Shown in pieces: positions 30,045-35,513 of a stretch of DNA of 35,513 nucleotides. How positions within the stretch are numbered: the first letter of the stretch is position 1; every line of letters begins with the position of its first letter. Made by a program: the position numbers and the translations under genes. The notes beneath the pieces are model-generated. The model made no database searches, was not told where the DNA came from, and worked only from the letters and a program-made list of their open reading frames with translations. Source of the stretch: Candidatus Aminicenantota bacterium (GTDB taxonomy: Bacteria; Acidobacteriota; Aminicenantia; Aminicenantales; UBA4085); contig JALHTW010000001.1 in NCBI GenBank assembly GCA_022866045.1, positions 1 to 35,513 on the forward strand, in the 5' to 3' direction.

Positions 30045-31322
30045 ATGAAAGTCCTCGTTGTCGGATCGGGCGGTCGGGAACACGCGATCGCCTGGAAGAT
30101 CGCCAAGAGCCCGCTCGTTGAAAAGCTCTATTGTGCGCCCGGCAACGGCGGCACGCGGCTCGTCGCGGAGAATGTCGCCGTGAGCGATACGGACATTGCC
30201 GGCTTGGCTGGTTTCGCGGCGCGGGAGAGGATTGACCTGACCGTCGTCGGGCCGGAGATTCCCCTCTCGCTGGGCATCGTCGATGAATTCGAGAGACGCA
30301 GATTGCGCATTTTTGGCCCGAGCCAAAAAGCGGCCGAGCTCGAAGCGAGCAAGGTCTTCGCCAAGCAGTTCATGGCCCGCCACAAGATCCCGACGGGGCG
30401 GTTCAGGATCACGGAATTTCCGGAAGAGGCCCTGGCCATCCTGAGGTCCGATGAGTTCGGATTTCCCGTCGTCGTCAAGGCCGACGGCTTGGCCGCCGGC
30501 AAGGGCGTCATCATCTGTGAAAGTCTCGCCGAGGCCGAGCAGGCGGTCGGATCCATCATGATCGATCGGCAGTTCGGAGACGCCGGAAGGAAGGTCCTCA
30601 TCGAGGAGTTTCTGCGCGGCAAGGAAGTTTCGTTCATCATCATTTCGGATGGCACAAAAGCCCTCCCCCTTGTGACCACCATGGACCACAAGACCGTTTT
30701 CGACAGCGATAAAGGTCCGAACACGGGCGGCATGGGCACGATCTCACCCTCGCCGTTCCTCACGCCAGGGCTCTTCGACGAGGTCATGCGGACGATCATT
30801 CGACCGACAATTGCCCGGATGGACGAGGAAGGCCGGACATACAAAGGCACGCTCTACGCCGGCCTGATGCTGACAAGCGAAGGGCCCAAAGTGCTCGAAT
30901 ATAACTGCCGCTTCGGCGATCCCGAAACACAGCCGCAGATGCTCCGCCTCGAAAGCGACCTGGTGGACATCCTGATCTCGGCGATCGAAGGGAATGTCCG
31001 GATCGAGGAGGTCAGGTGGAACGCGGGCGCCTCGGCCTGTGTCATTCTTGCCTCGGGCGGATATCCGGGGCCTTATGAGAAAGGCAAAGTGATCACGGGA
31101 TTGGAGGATGTGATGGGGATCCCCGGCATCACGGTCTTCCATGCCGGAACGAAATACGAGAATGGGCAATACCTCACCAGCGGCGGCCGGGTGCTCGGTG
31201 TCTGCGGGACGGGAGCGACAATCGCTGACGCCAGGAAGACAATCTATGACGCCGTCGGCCTCATCCGGTTCGACGGCATGCATTACCGCCGCGACATTGG
31301 CACCGCCCGCATGGGGGCATAA
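30045..31322 (+). CDS. purD: Phosphoribosylamine-glycine ligase PurD
   Basis: A 425-residue ATP-grasp ligase for the second step of purine synthesis: phosphoribosylamine plus glycine to GAR. Seen: VGSGGREHAIAWKIA and APGNGGT at the N-terminus, VGPEIPLSLGIVDEF, FGPSQKAAELEASK, the ATP loop VVKADGLAAGKGVI, EEFLRGKEVSF, NTGGMGTISPSPF, and the Mg site LEYNCRFGDPETQ. Length normal. It is 16 nt upstream of purE, so the two form an operon. Confidence 0.97.
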   Translation: MKVLVVGSGGREHAIAWKIAKSPLVEKLYCAPGNGGTRLVAENVAVSDTDIAGLAGFAARERIDLTVVGPEIPLSLGIVDEFERRRLRIFGPSQKAAELEASKVFAKQFMARHKIPTGRFRITEFPEEALAILRSDEFGFPVVVKADGLAAGKGVIICESLAEAEQAVGSIMIDRQFGDAGRKVLIEEFLRGKEVSFIIISDGTKALPLVTTMDHKTVFDSDKGPNTGGMGTISPSPFLTPGLFDEVMRTIIRPTIARMDEEGRTYKGTLYAGLMLTSEGPKVLEYNCRFGDPETQPQMLRLESDLVDILISAIEGNVRIEEVRWNAGASACVILASGGYPGPYEKGKVITGLEDVMGIPGITVFHAGTKYENGQYLTSGGRVLGVCGTGATIADARKTIYDAVGLIRFDGMHYRRDIGTARMGA

Positions 31323-31337
31323 TTCAAAGGAGGCACT

Positions 31338-31829
31338 ATGGATGTTGTGATTTTCATCGGCAGCGAATCCGATTTCGATATCGCCAAAAACGCGATCGAA
31401 ACCCTCAGGAAGTTTGATATACCGTTCGCACTCGAAATCTGCTCGGCCCACCGCTCGCCCGAGCGGACGCTGAAGCTTGTCCGCAAGTTCGAAGACGAAG
31501 GCGCGGAAGTGTTCATCGCTGTGGCGGGCAAGGCCGCCCACCTCGCCGGCGTCGTGGCCGCGCACACGGTCCGGCCGGTCATCGGCGTTCCCGTGGAGAG
31601 CGGCGGGCTGGGCGGGCTGGATGCCCTCCTCTCGACCGTCCAAATGCCCAAGGGCGTCCCTGTGGCGACGATGGGCACGGGAGAGACGGGCGCGGCGAAC
31701 GCGGCGCTGCTCGCGGTCGAGATCCTGAGCCTGAAAAAACCCGCCCTTCGCAAAAAGCTTCTTGAACACAAGAAAAAAATGGCGTCTCAAGTGGAAGCCG
31801 ATTCCGAAAAGCTCAAGAAGACGCTGTGA
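31338..31829 (+). CDS. purE: N5-carboxyaminoimidazole ribonucleotide mutase PurE
   Basis: A 163-residue enzyme of purine synthesis. Seen: IFIGSESDFDIA, CSAHRSPERT, AVAGKAAHLAGVVAAHT, VIGVPVES and LLSTVQMPKGVPVATMGTG. All match PurE; the GKAAHL loop replaces the common GGAAHL. No purK is next to it, so the possibility that it is an AIR carboxylase (class II) rather than the mutase remains. It ends 6 nt before mtaB. Confidence 0.93.
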   Translation: MDVVIFIGSESDFDIAKNAIETLRKFDIPFALEICSAHRSPERTLKLVRKFEDEGAEVFIAVAGKAAHLAGVVAAHTVRPVIGVPVESGGLGGLDALLSTVQMPKGVPVATMGTGETGAANAALLAVEILSLKKPALRKKLLEHKKKMASQVEADSEKLKKTL

Positions 31830-31835
31830 GGTTTG

Positions 31836-33092
31836 ATGAACTCGTTCTCGATCCAGAATTTCGGATGCCGCGTCAACCAGGCCGAGTCGTTCGAATGGGC
31901 CGAGGGATTCCAGCGACGCGGGCTGCGGCTTGAGCAGGATTCCGGGCTGGGCGATCTCGTCATCGTCAATACCTGCACGCTGACCGGTCGCGCTGACCGC
32001 GACGCGCGGAAGTTCATCCGGAAGGTCCTCCGGGAAAATCCGCGGGCCCGGGTCGTCGTTGCGGGATGCCTCGCAGAGCGGAATCCCCGGGAGTTCGATA
32101 TGATCCCCGGCGTCTGGAAGGTCATCCCTAACAGCGAGAAAGCTTCCTTGCCGGAGCGGCTTTTCCCCCAAGCCGAAGCCGCCACGGGGATTGATATTCG
32201 TTCGTTCCGGTCCCGGGCCCTTCTCAAGGTCCAGGACGGATGCAGCGGGGCGTGCACCTTTTGCATTATTCCCAAGGTTCGGGGAAAGAGCGCCAGCCTT
32301 CCGAAAGTCGAGGCCCTCAGCCGGATCGAACGCTTCGAAAGCCAGGGATTCAAAGAGATCGTCCTGACCGGCATCCATCTGTGCTCGTATGGTCATGATC
32401 TGACGCCGAGATCCTCTCTTCTGGAATTGCTGGGGGAGGTTGAACGCATGTCCGGCGAATTCAAGGTCCGCTTGAGCTCGCTCGATCCCCGGTGGCTGCC
32501 CCGGCCGCTTCTTGAGCATTTGGCGACTTCGTCCAAGATCTGCCCTCATTTTCATCTCTCCCTGCAGCACGGATCGGAGCGCATTTTAGAGGCCATGGGC
32601 CGGACGAGCACGATTTCGGAATACCGGGAGATCATGGCCTATCTCTGCGGGAGATCTCCCTCGGCCTCGTTGGGCGCCGATATCATCGTCGGATTTCCCG
32701 ACGAGACGGACGAGGATTTTCGGGCGACCGAGGATTTCCTCGACGGATCGCCGCTCTCCTATTTCCACGTGTTCTCGTATTCGCCGCGGCCAGGAACGGT
32801 GGCGTCCGGCTGGAAGCCTGTGGACGAAAAAACGAAAAAGGGGAGAGCATCGTGCTTGAGAAAGATCTCGAAGCGGAAAAACACCGCGTTCCGGAGGAGT
32901 TTTAGGAGCGAGGTTCTCGACGGCATCGTCATCCAGAAGGATGATCATGGAGCCGAGGTCCTGACCGCGAATTATATCGATGTCCGCGTTCCTTTATGCG
33001 CCGCCGGCGAGGGGGAAGCGGTCAAAGTCAAGATCAGAAAGGTCACGGACAGAGAAACCAATGGAGAAATAATCCCCCCTCTCCCTCTATAG
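31836..33092 (+). CDS. mtaB: tRNA t6A37 methylthiotransferase MtaB
   Basis: A 418-residue member of the MiaB/RimO/MtaB radical SAM methylthiotransferases. MtaB adds a methylthio group to t6A37 of tRNAs reading ANN codons. The N-terminal MTTase domain holds three cluster cysteines (GCRVNQAE; NTCTLT; AGCLAER). The radical SAM motif is CSGACTFCIIP. Later FHLSLQHGSERILEAMGR and GFPDETDEDF are typical, with a TRAM-like end. It is the MtaB type by GCRVNQAES and IKVQDGC-like context. The listed start is the ATG; a TTG one codon earlier is possible. The last eight codons and the stop lie inside a repeat at 33071-33115. Confidence 0.9.
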   Translation: MNSFSIQNFGCRVNQAESFEWAEGFQRRGLRLEQDSGLGDLVIVNTCTLTGRADRDARKFIRKVLRENPRARVVVAGCLAERNPREFDMIPGVWKVIPNSEKASLPERLFPQAEAATGIDIRSFRSRALLKVQDGCSGACTFCIIPKVRGKSASLPKVEALSRIERFESQGFKEIVLTGIHLCSYGHDLTPRSSLLELLGEVERMSGEFKVRLSSLDPRWLPRPLLEHLATSSKICPHFHLSLQHGSERILEAMGRTSTISEYREIMAYLCGRSPSASLGADIIVGFPDETDEDFRATEDFLDGSPLSYFHVFSYSPRPGTVASGWKPVDEKTKKGRASCLRKISKRKNTAFRRSFRSEVLDGIVIQKDDHGAEVLTANYIDVRVPLCAAGEGEAVKVKIRKVTDRETNGEIIPPLPL

Positions 33093-33115
33093 AAAAGAGG
33101 GGCCTAGGGGGGATT
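33071..33115. repeat. Nested palindrome that supplies the mtaB stop codon
   Basis: Outer arms AATCCCCCCT (33071-33080) and AGGGGGGATT (33106-33115) are perfectly complementary. Inner arms CCCTCT (33083-33088) and AGAGGG (33097-33102) surround the TAG stop of mtaB (33090-33092). It lies just before mutL and belongs to the same style as the elements at 27955 and 30001. Confidence 0.75.
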
Positions 33116-33135
33116 TGAACAATGAAAGAAGTCGG

Positions 33136-34848
33136 ATGAAACGCATAGCCATCCTTCCGCCCGAGATTTCCCAGAAGATCGCGGCCGGCGAAGTCATCGA
33201 GCGGCCCGCGTCCGTGGTCAAAGAACTGGTCGAAAATTCCTTGGACGCGGACGCAATGGATATCAGGGTCGAGCTCCTCGCCGGCGGGAAAAAGCTCATC
33301 CGCGTCCGGGACGACGGCCAGGGCATGAGCCGCGAGGACGCCGGGCAGTGCTTCATCCGGCATTCGACGAGCAAGATCTCCAAGGAGGAGGACCTCCTCG
33401 CCATTTCCACGTTCGGATTCCGCGGCGAGGCCCTGCCGAGCATCTCCTCCGTTTCCCGCCTGACGCTCAAGACATCGGAAGGCGCGGCCGCTCCCGGGAC
33501 CGAGGTCGCGCGCGAGGGCGAGGACGTGCTGTCCGTCAGAGATATCGCTTTTCCTCGCGGGACGACGATCGAAGTCCGTGACCTTTTCTTTAACCTTCCG
33601 GCGCGTCAGAAGTTCCTGCGCGGCGACCAGTCCGAACTCGGTCAGATCGTCAATTACCTGACGAATGTGGCCCTGGCCTATCCCCATCTCCGGCTCACGC
33701 TCGACCACGGCTCCCGAAACATCCTGAATTGTCCGCCGGTCGGAAGCCTCAAAGAGCGGATCTTTCAACTCTATGGAAGATCCGTGCTGGACAGGTTGAT
33801 CGAAATCGATCACACCGAAAGCGGCAGCCGCCTTTTCGGCTTTTCGTCCCTTCCGCCGGCAGGAAGACCGGATCGAACACGCCAGTTTTTTTTCGTGAAT
33901 CTGCGCCCCGTCCGGGACAAGATTCTATCCTCTGCCTTGAACCAGGCTTACAGGGGGATCCTGGAAAAAGACCTTTCGCCCGAAGCGTTTTTCTTTTTGA
34001 CTGTGCCCTATGAGGACGTGGACGTGAACGTTCATCCGGCCAAGGCCGAAGTCCGGTTTAGCCAATCGTCGTCGGTCTTTCAGCTCGTGCTTCGAAGCAT
34101 CGAGACAGCCCGGAACAAAGTCGGCGGAATCAAGGAGATTTCGGCCGTGTCTCCCGGGATTCCCGGAACCAGGCTGGCCGAACAGATCGACGTTGGGATC
34201 CCCTTCAAGGTTGCCGAGGGAGAGACGCGGTTCGAACATCCTCTCCTTGCCATTCCGGGTATTCCTTCGGCTGAACCGGGGCTAGGGCCGGTGCGGCGTG
34301 TTTTGGGCCAGTTCGCGAACGCATACATCGTGGCTGAAGACGCGAACGGTCTCCTTATCATCGATCAGCACAACGCCCACGAGCGGGTCCTGTTCGAAAG
34401 ATATGCGGACATCGACCGCCAAAAAAAGTGGCCGGTGAAGATGAGCCTCATCCCGCTCCTCTTCGACCTTTCGCCTTCGCAGGCGCTGAGCCTCGAAGCC
34501 AACCAAGAGATGCTTCAGGGATCCGGATTCCGCGTCGAAGCCATGGGCGGCCGGAGCTATGCCCTTCGGGAGTACCCCGATATTTTCAAACCCGAGGAGG
34601 CCCTGTCCGCCCTTCTGTCGCTCCTCGAAGAGATGAAGGAGAGCCTGTCGGAGAGCAAGAAGGAGAGGCTCCTGGCGACGATGGCCTGCAAAACAGCGAT
34701 CAAAGCCGGCCAACCGCTGCCGAGGGAGAAGATGGATTTTCTCGTTCAAGAGCTTTTTATGACGGCCAATCCATCGCTTTGCCCCCACGGCCGGCCGATC
34801 GTCGTCAAAATCGCCAGGTCTCAGATAGAAAAGGGTTTAAAAAGATAA
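33136..34848 (+). CDS. mutL: DNA mismatch repair protein MutL
   Basis: A 570-residue GHKL ATPase of mismatch repair that links mismatch recognition to strand removal. ATP motifs: Glu33-Asn34 in KELVENSLDA, DDGQGM (59-64), FGFRGEAL (93-100). The C-terminus keeps the endonuclease-type motif, Asp410-Gln-His-Asn-x2-Glu416-x4-Glu421, with Asn413 where Ala is usual. CPHGRP (549-554) and an ACK motif at 517-519 are also present. So it probably nicks DNA, and no MutH is expected. No mutS is in the window. The ATG at 33136 matches the family start (IAILPPEISQKIAAGEVIERP); an upstream TTG also opens the frame. Confidence 0.95.
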   Translation: MKRIAILPPEISQKIAAGEVIERPASVVKELVENSLDADAMDIRVELLAGGKKLIRVRDDGQGMSREDAGQCFIRHSTSKISKEEDLLAISTFGFRGEALPSISSVSRLTLKTSEGAAAPGTEVAREGEDVLSVRDIAFPRGTTIEVRDLFFNLPARQKFLRGDQSELGQIVNYLTNVALAYPHLRLTLDHGSRNILNCPPVGSLKERIFQLYGRSVLDRLIEIDHTESGSRLFGFSSLPPAGRPDRTRQFFFVNLRPVRDKILSSALNQAYRGILEKDLSPEAFFFLTVPYEDVDVNVHPAKAEVRFSQSSSVFQLVLRSIETARNKVGGIKEISAVSPGIPGTRLAEQIDVGIPFKVAEGETRFEHPLLAIPGIPSAEPGLGPVRRVLGQFANAYIVAEDANGLLIIDQHNAHERVLFERYADIDRQKKWPVKMSLIPLLFDLSPSQALSLEANQEMLQGSGFRVEAMGGRSYALREYPDIFKPEEALSALLSLLEEMKESLSESKKERLLATMACKTAIKAGQPLPREKMDFLVQELFMTANPSLCPHGRPIVVKIARSQIEKGLKR

Positions 34849-34870
34849 AGACGTCTTCTAGCTCCTCAAA

Positions 34871-34900
34871 TTGACATTCCTTCGAGGCTTTTGTTAACAT
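34871..34900 (+). promoter_or_regulatory. Promoter of the two tRNA genes
   Basis: A perfect TTGACA (34871-34876), 18-nt spacer, TAACAT (34895-34900). About 55 nt separate it from the first tRNA. The stretch 34901-34960 shows nothing else. Confidence 0.55.
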
Positions 34901-34960
34901 GATCAAGCTCTTGAACCAAGTGACGTTCTTTTTGGCATAGTTCCTTTAGTCGTCGATTCG

Positions 34961-35035
34961 CGGGGAGTGGCGCAGCCTGGTTAGCGCGCTTGCCTTGGGA
35001 GCAAGAGGTCGTCGGTTCAAATCCGACCTCCCCGA
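34961..35035 (+). tRNA. tRNA-Pro (anticodon UGG)
   Basis: A 75-nt cloverleaf: acceptor CGGGGAG with CTCCCCG, anticodon stem CTTGC/GCAAG with loop CTTGGGA (anticodon TGG at 34996-34998), T-arm with GGTTCAAATCC, discriminator A. The 3' CCA is not encoded. It lies 25 nt before tRNA-Arg. Confidence 0.96.
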
Positions 35036-35060
35036 TTGTCCCCAAGGCGATGAACATGAT

Positions 35061-35134
35061 GCGCCTGTAGCTCAGGTGGATAGAGCATCTGCCTTCTAAG
35101 CAGAGGGTCGGGAGTTCGAATCTCTCCAGGCGCG
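35061..35134 (+). tRNA. tRNA-Arg (anticodon UCU)
   Basis: A 74-nt cloverleaf: acceptor GCGCCTG with CAGGCGC, anticodon stem TCTGC/GCAGA with loop CTTCTAA (anticodon TCT at 35095-35097), T-arm with AGTTCGAATCT, discriminator G. No CCA is encoded. A T7 run at 35142-35148 may end transcription. Otherwise 35149-35256 is AT-rich with no gene. Confidence 0.96.
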
Positions 35135-35256
35135 CTCCTTATTTTTTTCCTTTCAATAGATCTCCACAGGTTTGAGTTTAAATTTGCCTATCCCCCAGCC
35201 TGCTTTTTGGATATTAAATTGGATAGATAAAAAGTCTTGTGAAGGAGACGCTTAGA

Positions 35257-35432
35257 CTGAATTATTCATAAATTTCGTCGTTTCCTCGAGAAGAGAATTC
35301 GCAGATGGCGCCGAATTCAAGACGAGGGGGACACGATCCCAAATTCCGGAGAATTTGGGTCACGTCCCCGAATTCAGCGCCCGTCTGCAAATTCGCGACC
35401 TGGAGAGATAACGTAATTCATGAATAATTCAG
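35257..35432. repeat. 176-bp nested palindrome (MITE/REP-like)
   Basis: The outer arms CTGAATTATTCAT (35257-35269) and ATGAATAATTCAG (35420-35432) are perfect complements. Further matched blocks lie inside: GAATT-GCAGA-GGCGC-GAATTC on the left and its complement on the right. The centre is a GGGGGACACGATCCCAAATTC hairpin with loop CGGA (about 35316-35363). No terminal transposase or open frame is inside. The shape is that of a non-autonomous mobile or extragenic palindromic element. Confidence 0.8.
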
Positions 35433-35465
35433 ATTAATACAAACGCAATTACTAAAGTGACAATG

Positions 35466-35513
35466 TATGAGCGGCGCCTAGGCCGCCCTCAAGCCCCCGT
35501 AGCGGAGGGGGGC
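35466..35513. repeat. Hairpin-rich end of window
   Basis: GCCCCC (35493-35498) pairs with GGGGGGC (35507-35513), and a GC-rich partial palindrome around CCTAGG precedes it. The style matches the hairpin array at 303-596, but it is cut by the window edge. Confidence 0.35.

Noticed and set aside
30744-32570. A 608-codon minus-strand open frame
   Set aside because: It lies opposite purD, purE and mtaB, which are certain; long antisense frames are common in GC-rich DNA.
34866-35057. A 63-residue minus-strand open frame ending in a GFEPTTSCSQGKRANQAAP-like stretch
   Set aside because: It is the antisense of tRNA-Pro; this type of peptide is a well-known false call.

Overview
The window is chromosomal DNA from a GC-rich, probably anaerobic or fermentative bacterium with an outer membrane or periplasm. 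Evidence for this includes Sec signal peptides, a lipobox protein, TatA/TatC and a secreted S41 protease. Gene content (paired M16 peptidases, a MetF-MetV-pterin fusion, a tyrosine phenol-lyase-like enzyme, preQ0 genes, intergenic hairpins carrying GGGGACAC) would suit a deep-branching lineage such as Candidatus Aminicenantes or a relative. That placement is inference; no rRNA gene is present. Nearly all the sequence is ordinary dense bacterial gene content. I see no phage, IS element or CRISPR array.

Layout. 1-620 is gene-poor and full of short perfect hairpins. 621-6395 (minus strand) holds a transglutaminase-like protein, a secreted GH172/DUF2961 glycosidase-like protein and a translationally coupled pair of M16 peptidases. 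6509-9572 (minus) holds TrmO, a tyrosine phenol-lyase-like enzyme and a HisC-family aminotransferase. 9811-10969 (minus) is a small Cys-rich protein coupled to a COG0731-type radical SAM enzyme. 11066-12471 (plus) is queF and an EamA transporter. 12818-17018 (minus) runs from a large MTHFR/MetV/pterin-binding fusion into queC, queD and queE. 17155-17958 (plus) is an unrecognised protein built of four related beta-alpha modules. 18191-21948 (plus) is a tight four-gene cassette: two D-Ala-D-Ala-ligase-like ATP-grasp enzymes, a GNAT acetyltransferase and a lysine-2,3-aminomutase-type radical SAM enzyme. 21987-26244 (minus) is a secreted MurQ/GCKR-like SIS protein, dCMP deaminase, a P-loop kinase, TatC and TatA. 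26372-34848 (plus) is an S41 protease, RpiB, a divergent SHMT-like enzyme, PurD, PurE, MtaB and MutL. tRNA-Pro and tRNA-Arg follow, then a 176-bp nested palindrome and another hairpin-rich end.

Themes. tRNA modification is strongly represented: queC/D/E/F, trmO, mtaB. One-carbon and purine metabolism is also represented: the MTHFR fusion, SHMT-like enzyme, purD, purE. The best candidate for an undescribed system is the 18191-21948 cassette. Its four genes overlap or nearly touch, behind a near-consensus promoter. The aminomutase keeps both aspartates that bind the lysine side chain in known lysine 2,3-aminomutases. It therefore looks like a route that makes beta-lysine (or a related beta-amino acid), acetylates an amine, and ligates products with two different ATP-grasp enzymes. 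A second point of interest is the unusual domain fusions and odd localisations: the MTHFR-MetV-pterin fusion and the SIS protein with a signal peptide. A third is the set of intergenic palindrome families.
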